In this document: positions 40,071 to 49,094 of the stretch, piece by piece
Numbering within the stretch: the first letter of the stretch is position 1
Layout of the letters: every line of letters begins with the position of its first letter
From: Maribacter sp.
GTDB lineage: Bacteria > Bacteroidota > Bacteroidia > Flavobacteriales > Flavobacteriaceae
Assembly: GCA_020629415.1 (NCBI GenBank)
Contig: JAHDDL010000006.1
Location: 63,864-127,863, forward strand
Length of the DNA stretch: 64,000 nt
Direction: 5' to 3'
The notes under the pieces: model-generated
Told to the model about the DNA's origin: nothing
Databases searched by the model: none
Seen by the model: only the letters and a program-made list of their open reading frames with translations
Translations under genes and position numbers: made by a program

Positions 40071-41447
40071 ATGAATAAAAGAATGAAAAAGAATTTTATA
40101 GGAATTTCCTATGTTTTGGTTTCTGCCTTATTGGCAAGCTGTACAACTGAAAAGAAAGATCATTTAACACCAATTTTTAATGGTAAGGATTTAACTGGTT
40201 GGCATATTATTGGTGGTGAAGCTACGTATAGCGTGGAGAATGGTGAGATAATTGGTAAAACGGTAGCCAATACACCGAATACTTTTTTAGTTACGGACGC
40301 TACATATACAGACTTTATTCTGGAACTTGATTTTAAAACAGATTCGGTTTCCAACTCTGGCGTTCAAATAAGAAGCAACAGTTTTCCTTGGTATAGAGAT
40401 GGTATTGTTCACGGTTACCAAGTTGAGATCGATCCTTCAAGAAGATCTTGGAGCGGTGGTATTTATGATGAAAAAAGAAGAAAATGGCTAAATCCGCTAG
40501 AAGGCAATAAACCGGCGCAAAAAGCATATAAACCTAATGATTGGAATCATTTTAGAATTGAAGTCATTGGCGACACCTTAAAGACATGGATCAATGATAT
40601 ACCTGCAGCTCATTTAATAGATGACATGACCAAAGAGGGTTTTATTGCCCTGCAAGTACATAGTATTGGGAAAAAAGGAAAACCGGGAGTGGAAATCAAA
40701 TGGAAAAATGTGGAGCTTATTACCCAGAACTTGGATACGTATAGCAAAGCATCTCCATTAGAACCTATTGTCACAAAAAACAATCTTACTTTTCAAGAGA
40801 AAAAAGATGGTTGGCAAATGCTATGGGATGGTAAGACGACCAAAGGTTGGAGAGGTGCCAAGCTAGATGCTTTTCCTAAGAAAGGATGGAAAATTGAAAA
40901 TGGAATTTTAAGTGTACTGGCATCAGGTGGCGGCGAGTCTACTGCCGGTGGAGATATAGTAACAGAAAAAATGTATGCTGATTTTGAAATGAAAACCGAT
41001 TTTAAAATTACTGAAGGTGCAAATAGCGGTATTAAATATTATGTTGATACTGAACTTAATAAGGGTGAAGGGTCGTCAATTGGTCTTGAGTTTCAGATTT
41101 TAGATGATGAGCGTCACCCAGACGCAAAGCTTGGTAACCATGAAGGAAGCAGAACAGTTGGGTCTCTTTATGATTTGATCAAGGCAGATGAAAATAAGCA
41201 TTTGAACGCCATAGGGGAATGGAATACGGCACATATAATTTCTAAGCAAAATAAAGTTGAACATTGGTTGAACGGTGTAAAAGTTTTGGAATATGAGCGA
41301 GGTAGTGAAGCATTTTTGAAATTGGTAGAAGAAAGTAAATATAAAGACTGGCCAAATTTTGGACTATTGGAAAAAGGAAATATTCTATTACAAGATCATG
41401 GTGATCTAGTGTCTTTCAAAAACATAAAAATTAAGACTTATGAGTAA
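40071..41447 (+). CDS. Lipoprotein with two DUF1080 (3-keto-glycoside hydrolase/lyase-like) domains
   Basis: 458 residues; lipobox LLASC (Cys24). Two tandem DUF1080 concanavalin-like jelly-roll domains: about 30-215 (PIFNGKDLTGWHIIGGEATY, GVQIRSNSFPW) and about 240-457 (MLWDGKTTKGWRGAKL, ANSGIKYYVDTELNKG). DUF1080 is annotated as the 3-keto-disaccharide hydrolase domain. Members act on sugars first oxidised at C3 by Gfo/Idh/MocA enzymes, and exactly such an enzyme is encoded next, its ATG overlapping this stop by 8 bp. Expected location is the periplasmic face of a membrane. Having two copies in one chain suggests one catalytic and one binding domain, or two substrates; this is not resolvable here. 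Confidence 0.85.
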   Translation: MNKRMKKNFIGISYVLVSALLASCTTEKKDHLTPIFNGKDLTGWHIIGGEATYSVENGEIIGKTVANTPNTFLVTDATYTDFILELDFKTDSVSNSGVQIRSNSFPWYRDGIVHGYQVEIDPSRRSWSGGIYDEKRRKWLNPLEGNKPAQKAYKPNDWNHFRIEVIGDTLKTWINDIPAAHLIDDMTKEGFIALQVHSIGKKGKPGVEIKWKNVELITQNLDTYSKASPLEPIVTKNNLTFQEKKDGWQMLWDGKTTKGWRGAKLDAFPKKGWKIENGILSVLASGGGESTAGGDIVTEKMYADFEMKTDFKITEGANSGIKYYVDTELNKGEGSSIGLEFQILDDERHPDAKLGNHEGSRTVGSLYDLIKADENKHLNAIGEWNTAHIISKQNKVEHWLNGVKVLEYERGSEAFLKLVEESKYKDWPNFGLLEKGNILLQDHGDLVSFKNIKIKTYE

Positions 41448-42792
41448 GAATAATAGTAGAAGAAGTTTTGTTAAGAAATCTACATTAGCTGGTCTAGGAT
41501 TGGCCAGTGCATCTTCAATGGGTATGAGTGCAAAAAGTTACAATAGCATTTTGGGGGCCAATGATCGACTTCATGTTACCATTGCTGGCCTAGGTCGTAG
41601 ATTGGGTGCATTTTACGAGCCAATTGCCCATAAAAAGAGTAATGTTAGGTTGCTTTACTTGTGCGATGCAATGCAATCACAAATGACTAAAGCCGCTTCT
41701 AATTTTGAAAAGTATATTACTTATAGTCCTAAACTTGAGCAAGATATTTTTAAAGTTTTAGATGACGATAAAGTAGATGTTCTTATAAATGCCATGCCTG
41801 ATCATTGGCATACACCTGGGGCGATCATGGCCATGAAAACCGGTAAGCACGTTTATGTTGAAAAGCCTAGTAGTTGTACAATGGAAGAAAATGAACTTCT
41901 TGTAGAAGCAACCAAAAAGTTTGGTAAGATTGTGCAGATGGGAAACCAGCAGCGTTCTTCTCTACATACCCAAAAAATCATTCAGAAAATTCATGACGGT
42001 GCCATAGGGAAGGCGTACAAAGCATTGGCATTTTATAATAATGGGAGAGGAGCGGTACCACACCAGAAACAAGCGGCTGTGCCAGAGGGCTTAGATTGGA
42101 ATAACTGGCAGGGACCTGCAGTTCATAGGGAATACACCTCGGAAACTTGGAACTATAATTGGCACTGGTACGGATGGAACTATGGTACGGCAGAAATGGG
42201 CAATAACGCAACCCATGAATTAGATGTTGCTCGTTGGGCCTTAAATGTAGACCTGCCTAATAGAGTAGAAGTAGATGCTACAAAAAAACACTTTGTAGAT
42301 GATGGATGGGAAATGTACGATACCATGATGGCCAAATTTACATTTGAGGATAATAAGCAGATCGAATGGGACGGTAAAAGTAGAAATGCATACAGTACAT
42401 ATGGTAGTGGTCGTGGTGTTATTATCTATGGCACCGAAGGGTCCGTATTTGTCAACCGAGGTCATTATAAACTATTCGATAGAAAAGGTAAGCTTATAGA
42501 AGAAGTTTCAAGTGGTGGCCAAGAGGGTGGCGTTGCTCTTGGCGGCGGAGGCGATATGTCTACTGTACACGTTATGAACTTCTTTGAAGCTATTAGAGGA
42601 AATGAATCTTTACAAGCACCTATAGATGATGCAAACGTTTCAATGGCTATGGTTCACTATGCAAATGTTGCGTCGCGTATCAATCAAAATTTTGATATTG
42701 ATAATACAAAGGGTACCATGTTCAATAGAGAAGCTATGAAACATTGGAATAAACCTTATGAGGGTTCTTGGAAAAGTAAGTTTATGTTATAA
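41440..42792 (+). CDS. Tat-exported Gfo/Idh/MocA oxidoreductase
   Basis: 450 residues. Tat signal SRRSFVKKSTLAGLGLAS at 6-23. The Rossmann segment HVTIAGLGRRLGAFYE near 45-60 is a variant of GxGxxG. The family motif HVYVEKPSS, with the catalytic-type Lys of E-K-P, is at about 136-144, and GTAEMGNNATHELDVARWAL is the C-terminal conserved segment near the substrate. Tat export of folded protein with bound NAD is the usual explanation for such enzymes in Bacteroidota. It overlaps the double-DUF1080 gene by 8 bp, so the two are translationally coupled. Predicted reaction: oxidation of a sugar hydroxyl (often C3) so that the partner can cleave the glycosidic bond. The substrate here, an ulvan oligosaccharide, is inferred. 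Confidence 0.88.
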   Translation: MSKNNSRRSFVKKSTLAGLGLASASSMGMSAKSYNSILGANDRLHVTIAGLGRRLGAFYEPIAHKKSNVRLLYLCDAMQSQMTKAASNFEKYITYSPKLEQDIFKVLDDDKVDVLINAMPDHWHTPGAIMAMKTGKHVYVEKPSSCTMEENELLVEATKKFGKIVQMGNQQRSSLHTQKIIQKIHDGAIGKAYKALAFYNNGRGAVPHQKQAAVPEGLDWNNWQGPAVHREYTSETWNYNWHWYGWNYGTAEMGNNATHELDVARWALNVDLPNRVEVDATKKHFVDDGWEMYDTMMAKFTFEDNKQIEWDGKSRNAYSTYGSGRGVIIYGTEGSVFVNRGHYKLFDRKGKLIEEVSSGGQEGGVALGGGGDMSTVHVMNFFEAIRGNESLQAPIDDANVSMAMVHYANVASRINQNFDIDNTKGTMFNREAMKHWNKPYEGSWKSKFML

Positions 42793-42828
42793 AGTTATTA
42801 TCATAATATAAATTTTAAAGGAATAATG

Positions 42829-42858
42829 GGGCAAGTAGTCAAAGCTACTTGCCCTATT
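42829..42858 (+). terminator. Rho-independent terminator of operon F
   Basis: GGGCAAGTAG (42829-42838) pairs perfectly with CTACTTGCCC (42845-42854) around a 6-base loop, followed by TATTTGTTTATTT. It lies 36 bp past the oxidoreductase stop. Confidence 0.85.
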
Positions 42859-42865
42859 TGTTTAT

Positions 42866-43371
42866 TTATGAAGAAAATATTTCATCATTATTTGAGAAGG
42901 CCTTAAATTCTAGTGGGTTACCACTATAATCGAACACGACCATAGTAAGCTGTTCTCCTGTTTTTTCCTTCGTACCTTTTTTTAGGTTTAACGACGAACT
43001 CTATTTTATTGGCACCGCCAAAGGGTATAATACCCAGATGCTTGCCTCGAATTTAAAATTTGTCTCCTTTGAACGCCTCATTGGCTTGCCTTAGGTGTTT
43101 TACTTTCTTCAAATTATCTTTCTATTTCTTTAAAAGTATAGCTATTTAAAATACATCCAAGATATGGTATGGAACACTTGTATCATTAACCTTTCCACAA
43201 TTGTAGAGTTTTGGAAATTCAGTACTTATATAAGCGTATAATTGGTTGTTAAAAATTAAAATCGAACCATGTTTCGGTATATCTGCCTTCTTCGCAACCA
43301 AGTAGATTGATGTGAAATTCTCTTGTTAATTGAATATTTTTGACTTTAAATACGTAATGAAAAGAACTCAT
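42866..43371 (-). pseudogene. Decayed VOC-family (glyoxalase/dioxygenase-fold) gene
   Basis: Reading the minus strand from an ATG at 43371 gives MSSFHYVFKVKNIQ then HINLLGCEEGRYTETWFDFNF followed by a stop. This matches the start of small VOC proteins (FKVKDI...LGC.EGR...W.DF.FFGHQ). In other frames the same strand continues with NCGKVNDTSVPYHILDVF, HLGIIPFGGANKIEFVVKP and finally GEQLTMVVFDYSGNPLEFK, ending at a stop at 42866-42868; this last piece is the typical C terminus of the family. At least two stops and two frameshifts separate the pieces, so the gene is dead. It occupies most of the 698-bp gap 42793-43490. No link to the PUL is apparent. Confidence 0.75.
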
Positions 43372-43401
43372 TATTAAAATCTTGGTAAACAAGTTGTAAA
43401 T

Positions 43402-43436
43402 AAAATGAGGTTTTTTAAACTAAAAAACCTCATTTT
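43402..43436 (-). terminator. Rho-independent terminator of the sulfatase-GH78 gene
   Basis: AAAATGAGGTTTTTT (43402-43416) is perfectly complementary to AAAAAACCTCATTTT (43422-43436), with a 5-base loop. It lies 54 bp past the stop of the minus-strand gene ending at 43491 and reads toward the VOC pseudogene. Confidence 0.8.
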
Positions 43437-43490
43437 CAAAAATATAATTAATGTTATTTTTTGATTTTAATTAAAGTTAATGATTACTGT

Positions 43491-46400
43491 TTAAAAAGAA
43501 TTTATTTTTAATTGAATGGTGTGCTTGCCCGGAGAAAGCCTAACACTTTCAAATGCAGGTGGTACTTTGCTGCCATTATGAATGAAATCTTTACCGTCTA
43601 AATTATTTAAACTGAACTCTGCTACCATGTTAGCAGGTATTTCTATTTCATAGGTTTGTAATCTGGGTCCGTTGTGGGTATATGTGCCCTTTATAGTACC
43701 ACGTACAGTTGGTACCTCAATAGAGCTCGATTTTAATGTGCTCATTTGAGGTTTAATAGTGGCAATGCCAAAACCTGGTGTTTTAGGTTTAATGCCCCAA
43801 AGCCCCCTAGGAATAATGTTAGCAGGGACAGCACCCCAAGCATGGTTCCAATCCAAATTGTTTTTATACTTATTGTCCCAAGCTTCTAATGTTATTGTAG
43901 AACCTATTTTGATCATATTGTACCAACTTCTATCACTGGTATCGGTTAGTAGATCTAAGGCGTAATCTTGCTCTCCTGCATTATAAAGTCCGTCCATTAA
44001 AAATTGGGCGCCATATACGCTACACGCAAGTCCTCTAGATTTTACATAATCTACTACAGTCCTATAATGTTCCTTTGGTACTAGCCCAAATGCCAATGGC
44101 ATCATATTGGCATGTAAAGAAGCATGATCAGTGCCTACGCCATCCACATAAATACCTCTGTCCTTATCGAACATTTGTTCATTGACCGCTTTTTTGACTT
44201 TTGTTGCGCGATATTCAAAATCTAGGGCTTCTTGAGTTTTTCCTAAAATTTTGGCAAACTCTGCCATAATTTTCATGTTCTCATAAAAGAATGAGTTTAT
44301 TACGGTACTGTATGGTTGAAAAACGAATCCGTCTCTTTCTCCCGGAGTTTTGCTACCGTTAAAATTGGCGGGCGGCCAATCTACAATATCGGTCAACGGT
44401 TTTTTATAACCGTCTGGAAAACCAAGTTTACGCATAAACTCTTTATCAACTTTAGTAGAGGTTATAAGACCGTCTTCGTTAGAGAGTTCAAATAAAGATT
44501 TATGCTTAAGTGCTTCATAGTATTTTTCAATTAATTCAGTGTTTCCCGTATACATATAATCTGCATGAATTAAAAGAGGTACATGTTGCTGCCACTCTGT
44601 TGGCCAAGTAGGGTTTTTCATAAAGTACTCTATGGTACGTCTTGCCATGGCGAACTCACGGTCTGTAGTATAGTGACTCAATTGGTTCAAGTAAGCGTCG
44701 GCTTCATAAGGTATTCTTTCTCTATCACCGTCTACATAAAGACCGTTAAAGGTTGTTGCTTTGATAGAATATTTACATAGTTCCCAGACTTGATTTAGAA
44801 TTTCATCATCACTATGAAAACTACTTGCCCCTTCATCCCAATAGGTATGAAATGCAAGCTGTTGAAAGTTCTCTTTAGATACCTTTGCTTGGGCTCCTTC
44901 TACTTCGGCATACCTGAACGGAACAAGTGGGGGGAACCCTTTAGGTAATGCTACAGCTTGGTTAGGTCTAGTATTTCTTTCGTTTTTTTGAACTTCTATT
45001 TGATATTTTGTTTGACCTGGTTTTACATCAATTTGTATCTCTTGATAGCGAATGTTACTCTTTGCAGGTGGTGTTCTGTTTACATTACCTTCACTATCTA
45101 TCATTTCACCAATTCTAAAGGTCAAGGTGTGTGGTTTTTCTGCATTATAGGTAAAATCAATGGTTGCAAATGCCGCTTTACCAAAATCCATAAAATATGA
45201 ATCCCCTCTTTTTTCAAAAACAACAGGTTCTATCTTTGTGGTAACAAATTTATTTTCAGTAGATATGATATAGCTGTCACTTTTTCCTGTTGTAAATTTT
45301 TGAGTTTCCGAATAGTCTACCAAACGATTGTCCTCATCCCAAATCCTTACTTTCCAATAGTATGTTTTGCCTATTTCTAAGGGCTTACCTTTATATTCTA
45401 CATTAGTAGATGCATTAGAAGCTACTCGTTGACTATCCCAAACATTGCCATTATTGGCATCAATAGTTGATTTATCGGTAGCTACTAAAATCTGATATGC
45501 AGATTGAATTTTTGATGCCGAAGGAACTGTCCAGCCAAATTCAGGTTGAAGATCAAAGATTTCAACTTCGGTTTCCGGAGCTCTTATTAATTCTACAGTC
45601 AGATCAGTGGGTGCAGCTCTAAATTCATTACTGTTCTTTTTTATAAGTTCATCTAATTTAGATCGTAATTTATTAGCTGTTTCGGCATACTTTTTTTTAC
45701 CGATCAAGTTGTTGATTTCTTGAGGGTCTTTTTTAAGATTGTATAGCTCTTCTATGGTTTTATCGTTTACATATCTAAAATATTTCCATTCTTCGGTTCG
45801 TACACCTTCACTTGGGGCAATACTCTCAAAATCCCAAATATGTTCTATTAAAATAGTATCTCTTTCTATTGATTTTTTTTCTTGTTTAACTAGTGGCATT
45901 AAACTTTTTCCTTGCCAGGTTTCTGGTATTTCTACATTGGCCAGATCTGCAATTGTAGAAGTAACGTCTATATTTAAAACCATATCATCAATATCTTGAT
46001 GTTTGTTTACCCGTGGGTCAAAAATTATTAATGGTACACGTATAGATTTGTCGTACATTAACCATTTGCCTGCAAGTTGGCGTTCTCCTAAAAAGTAACC
46101 ATTATCGCCCATAACAATAATGACCGTGTTGTCCTCAATACCCTTTTCTTTTAGTTTCTTTCTAATTTCTTTGATTTCTAGGTCTATTCCAGAGATCATT
46201 CTGTAATAACCTTTTGTACTATGTTGATATTTTTCTGTGTTGTCGTACCTCCAGGTCCAACGTAGTCTATTGAAACCTTGTCTCACTATCTCTGGTTGTG
46301 CATTAAAATATTTATCATCTGATAATGCAGGCTTTGGTATGGTAACATCTGTCAATAAATTATTGGTGCTATTCTGCCAAAAATACTGTTCTTCTGCAGG

Positions 46401-47009
46401 GTCATGTGCGTGCGGTGCGCTAAAGCTTAACGATAGGCAAAATGGTTCACTGCCAGATGCGTTGTTTTCAATAAAATTTAAAGCTTTTTGTCCTGTGTAA
46501 CGCGTTAAATGAACAGTGTCATTATCTATAGTTTTGTAATAATATCCTCTTCTGTCCTTATAGCGGTTATTTCTATCATACGATTCAAACTCATCAAATT
46601 GCTTCTCTAAATCGTCGTATCTAACACCATATTTTCCGTAAAAACCTGTGTAATAGCCATTATTTTTTAATAGAGTAGGGTACGAGTTCTGCATATATTC
46701 TTCGCGAACATTACCGGTCTGAAAATTAAAATTATGTGATCTCTCATGTAAGCCTGTAATAATGCTTGCTCTACTTGCGGCACAAATAGGAGTGGTAACA
46801 ATTGCTTTGTTGAAGTATGTACCTGCCTTGGCCAAAGCATCCATTTCTGGAGTTTCTACGAATTTATTTCCTGCATAACCAATGGCATCAAATCTTTGGT
46901 CATCTGTTAAAATAAATATGATATTTGGTTTATCGTTGTTTTGACCATATGATATGTTTCCTATTATACAAAATAAGAAAATAGCTAAATGTCTCATTAT
47001 TTTCAGCAT
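43491..47009 (-). CDS. Bimodular S1 sulfatase - GH78 alpha-L-rhamnosidase
   Basis: 1172 residues; signal peptide from ATG 47009 or 46997 ([10 protein letters not shown]...). The N-terminal module (about 25-470) is a sulfatase with signature C76-A-A-S-R, metal ligands in [19 protein letters not shown] and [20 protein letters not shown], and the usual C-terminal [25 protein letters not shown]. The C-terminal module (about 480-1172) is GH78: an Ig-like domain ([26 protein letters not shown]), a jelly-roll, and a catalytic barrel with [19 protein letters not shown]. Such a protein would desulfate rhamnose 3-sulfate and then release the rhamnose. I recall a sulfatase-GH78 fusion in the Formosa agariphila ulvan PUL. 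It has its own promoter (47069-47113) and terminator (43402-43436). Confidence 0.92.
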   Translation of the reverse strand: MLKIMRHLAIFLFCIIGNISYGQNNDKPNIIFILTDDQRFDAIGYAGNKFVETPEMDALAKAGTYFNKAIVTTPICAASRASIITGLHERSHNFNFQTGNVREEYMQNSYPTLLKNNGYYTGFYGKYGVRYDDLEKQFDEFESYDRNNRYKDRRGYYYKTIDNDTVHLTRYTGQKALNFIENNASGSEPFCLSLSFSAPHAHDPAEEQYFWQNSTNNLLTDVTIPKPALSDDKYFNAQPEIVRQGFNRLRWTWRYDNTEKYQHSTKGYYRMISGIDLEIKEIRKKLKEKGIEDNTVIIVMGDNGYFLGERQLAGKWLMYDKSIRVPLIIFDPRVNKHQDIDDMVLNIDVTSTIADLANVEIPETWQGKSLMPLVKQEKKSIERDTILIEHIWDFESIAPSEGVRTEEWKYFRYVNDKTIEELYNLKKDPQEINNLIGKKKYAETANKLRSKLDELIKKNSNEFRAAPTDLTVELIRAPETEVEIFDLQPEFGWTVPSASKIQSAYQILVATDKSTIDANNGNVWDSQRVASNASTNVEYKGKPLEIGKTYYWKVRIWDEDNRLVDYSETQKFTTGKSDSYIISTENKFVTTKIEPVVFEKRGDSYFMDFGKAAFATIDFTYNAEKPHTLTFRIGEMIDSEGNVNRTPPAKSNIRYQEIQIDVKPGQTKYQIEVQKNERNTRPNQAVALPKGFPPLVPFRYAEVEGAQAKVSKENFQQLAFHTYWDEGASSFHSDDEILNQVWELCKYSIKATTFNGLYVDGDRERIPYEADAYLNQLSHYTTDREFAMARRTIEYFMKNPTWPTEWQQHVPLLIHADYMYTGNTELIEKYYEALKHKSLFELSNEDGLITSTKVDKEFMRKLGFPDGYKKPLTDIVDWPPANFNGSKTPGERDGFVFQPYSTVINSFFYENMKIMAEFAKILGKTQEALDFEYRATKVKKAVNEQMFDKDRGIYVDGVGTDHASLHANMMPLAFGLVPKEHYRTVVDYVKSRGLACSVYGAQFLMDGLYNAGEQDYALDLLTDTSDRSWYNMIKIGSTITLEAWDNKYKNNLDWNHAWGAVPANIIPRGLWGIKPKTPGFGIATIKPQMSTLKSSSIEVPTVRGTIKGTYTHNGPRLQTYEIEIPANMVAEFSLNNLDGKDFIHNGSKVPPAFESVRLSPGKHTIQLKINSF

Positions 47010-47068
47010 ACGTTGATTTTAGTTTTTTATGTTGATTTTAACGCAACGCCCTTTTTTGAGCGCATTAC

Positions 47069-47113
47069 CAAACTTAAGTTTCAAGGTAGTAGTATCCATC
47101 CTGTGCTGTCCTG
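47069..47113 (-). promoter_or_regulatory. Operon G promoter: shared 16-bp element plus -7 box
   Basis: Plus-strand ATCCTGTGCTGTCCTG at 47098-47113; 21 bp then TAAGTTTG (47069-47076), the best -7 match of the set, 59 bp before the ATG at 47009. The divergent sulfatase at 47256 has no copy in its own orientation, so it either shares this site or uses another promoter. Confidence 0.78.
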
Positions 47114-47123
47114 AATATATATT

Positions 47124-47147
47124 GACAAGATATAATTTAAAATCTTG
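47124..47147 (+). promoter_or_regulatory. Inverted repeat upstream of the plus-strand sulfatase
   Basis: ACAAGAT (47124-47130) and ATCTTGT (47141-47147) form a perfect 7-bp inverted repeat with a 10-base AT-rich centre, about 109 bp before the ATG at 47256. A TTGACA overlaps its left arm. It could be an operator or simply chance in AT-rich DNA. Confidence 0.3.
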
Positions 47148-47255
47148 TATAAGTATGCGTTTTTCGGGTGTTTTTTTATAGCCTACACACCAGTATGGTT
47201 TTTATCTAAGAGTACATTATTTTTAGCTTTTACCAAGTGTTTAAATCAAAGAAAT

Positions 47256-49004
47256 ATGACTTCTACAGTTTTTAGTTTTTTTAAGGTAATTGCCTTATGT
47301 TTTGTTTTGTTGACCGTTAGTTGTAATAATGCGAAGCAAAAAAAAGTAAGCCATGTTGAAATTAAGGGGATAGACCTTCCGGAGCGTCCAAATATTTTAT
47401 GGTTGGTTACAGAAGATATGAGTGCTTATTTACCATCATTTGGTGATTCTACCATAGTTACACCAAACCTAAGCAGGTTGGCAAAAGAAGGTGTAATTTA
47501 TCCAAATCTGTATTCTACTTCTGGTGTTTGTGCTCCGAGTAGGGCTGCGATTACAACAGGTATGTATCCTTCAAGTATAGGTGCAAACCATATGAGAACT
47601 ACATCGTTCACAGAGGTAACCGGTTTACCTGCATATGGTGCGGTACCACCGCCAGAGGTTAAAATGATCAGTGAACTTTTACGTAAAGAAGGGTATTACT
47701 GCACCAATAATTATAAAACGGACTATCAGTTTAAACATCCCGTTACCGCTTGGGATGAAAGTGGACCTTATGCGCATTGGCGCAATAGAAGTAATAATCA
47801 GCCATTTTTCTCTGTCGTTAATTTTACAGAAACCCATGAGTCCGGTTTATTTGAACCTTATGGACATCGGTATATTGAGCAACGGCATTATCGGTTAGGA
47901 GATAGAAGCTTCAAATGGAAAGAAGGTAGAATGTCTGAGGAAGAAACTCCAAAGCATTTAAAAAAAGATACAAAATTCAATATTCCTCCTTATTTGCCCA
48001 AGACTGAAGTTGTGCAGAGGGATATGTGGAAAATGTATAATAATATCGCTGAAATGGACAGCCAAGTAGGTGCTGTTTTAAAGCAATTGGAAGATGATGG
48101 TCTTTTGGAAAATACCATTATTTTCTTTTATGGGGATCATGGTGGGCCAATGCCAAGACAAAAACGATTAATTTATGATTCTGGTTTGAAAACCCCCATG
48201 ATAGTTAGATTTCCAAATCAAATTAACGCAGGTACCAAAGATGATAGGTTACTAAGCTTTGTAGATTTTGCACCGACCTTACTTTCGTTGATTAAAACCG
48301 AGCCACATGATTATATGCAAGGTCAAGCTTTTTTAGGTGAATATTCAGCCAAAAATAAGAGGGAGTACATTTATGCCGCCGCAGATCGCTTTGATGGTTT
48401 TACAGATGCAATTCGTGCGGTGCGTAATAACCGCTTTAAATATATTAGAAATTATAGGCCAGAACAAGGTTATTACTTACCTATAGATTACAGAGAAAAT
48501 ATACCCACCATGCAAGAATTGTTGAATTTAAGGGATGCCGGTGAGTTAGATTCTGTACAATCTTTATGGTTTGGAAACAAAAAACCAATGGAGGAGTTGT
48601 ACGATTGTAAAGTTGATCCCCATGAAATTAATAATTTGGCGGAAAACCCGGAATATGCAGAAATTTTGAACGAATTAAGTAATGAACTTGATAACTGGAT
48701 AAACAATATTGGAGATCAACCTAATTTACCTGAAAGTGAGCTTTTAAAGCAATTATGGAATGGAAAAAATGTACAGCCCATTACCCTAGTGCCTACCGTT
48801 GATATTAATGAATCATCAGTGTCTATTGCGTGTAATACAGAAGGAGCTTCAATTGGCTATAAGATTATAAAGAGTAATAAAAAAGAACCGGTAGAGTGGC
48901 AAGTCTATACCGGTCCTTTTGAATTACAGGATAATAATACTCTTAAAGTACAAGCCCATAGAATTGGTTTTAAACCAAGTGATGTTGTTGTAGTCAATAA
49001 GTAA
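47256..49004 (+). CDS. S1-family sulfatase (CAPSR) with C-terminal beta domain
   Basis: Start chosen at the ATG at 47256, which gives a proper lipoprotein leader (VIALCFVLLTVSC, Cys23). The in-frame ATG at 47145 would add 37 residues ahead of it with a second hydrophobic stretch. 582 residues. Signature C92-A-P-S-R; NILWLVTEDMSAYLPSFG has E-D in place of the common D-D pair, and IIFFYGDHGGPMPRQKRLIYD supplies the second metal site. This E-D/GDHGGPMPRQK layout marks the sulfamidase-like branch that acts on algal polysaccharides. Residues ~510-582 form a short C-terminal beta module (SIACNTEGASIGYKI...VQAHRIGFKPSD), like chitobiase/beta-hexosaminidase C-terminal domains. It stands alone as a transcription unit divergent from the sulfatase-GH78 fusion. 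Confidence 0.9.
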   Translation: MTSTVFSFFKVIALCFVLLTVSCNNAKQKKVSHVEIKGIDLPERPNILWLVTEDMSAYLPSFGDSTIVTPNLSRLAKEGVIYPNLYSTSGVCAPSRAAITTGMYPSSIGANHMRTTSFTEVTGLPAYGAVPPPEVKMISELLRKEGYYCTNNYKTDYQFKHPVTAWDESGPYAHWRNRSNNQPFFSVVNFTETHESGLFEPYGHRYIEQRHYRLGDRSFKWKEGRMSEEETPKHLKKDTKFNIPPYLPKTEVVQRDMWKMYNNIAEMDSQVGAVLKQLEDDGLLENTIIFFYGDHGGPMPRQKRLIYDSGLKTPMIVRFPNQINAGTKDDRLLSFVDFAPTLLSLIKTEPHDYMQGQAFLGEYSAKNKREYIYAAADRFDGFTDAIRAVRNNRFKYIRNYRPEQGYYLPIDYRENIPTMQELLNLRDAGELDSVQSLWFGNKKPMEELYDCKVDPHEINNLAENPEYAEILNELSNELDNWINNIGDQPNLPESELLKQLWNGKNVQPITLVPTVDINESSVSIACNTEGASIGYKIIKSNKKEPVEWQVYTGPFELQDNNTLKVQAHRIGFKPSDVVVVNK

Positions 49005-49037
49005 TTGATTATTTGATTTTATTCAAAGAGCCTTTAT

Positions 49038-49071
49038 TTCAAGGATTATAGATCACATTATAATCTTTGAA
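49038..49071. terminator. Bidirectional terminator between convergent genes
   Basis: TTCAAGGATTATA (49038-49050) pairs with TATAATCTTTGAA (49059-49071), one G-T pair, in the 90-bp gap between the convergent sulfatase and GH5-like genes. Confidence 0.6.
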
Positions 49072-49094
49072 TTTAAAGTACATTTTACATATTT

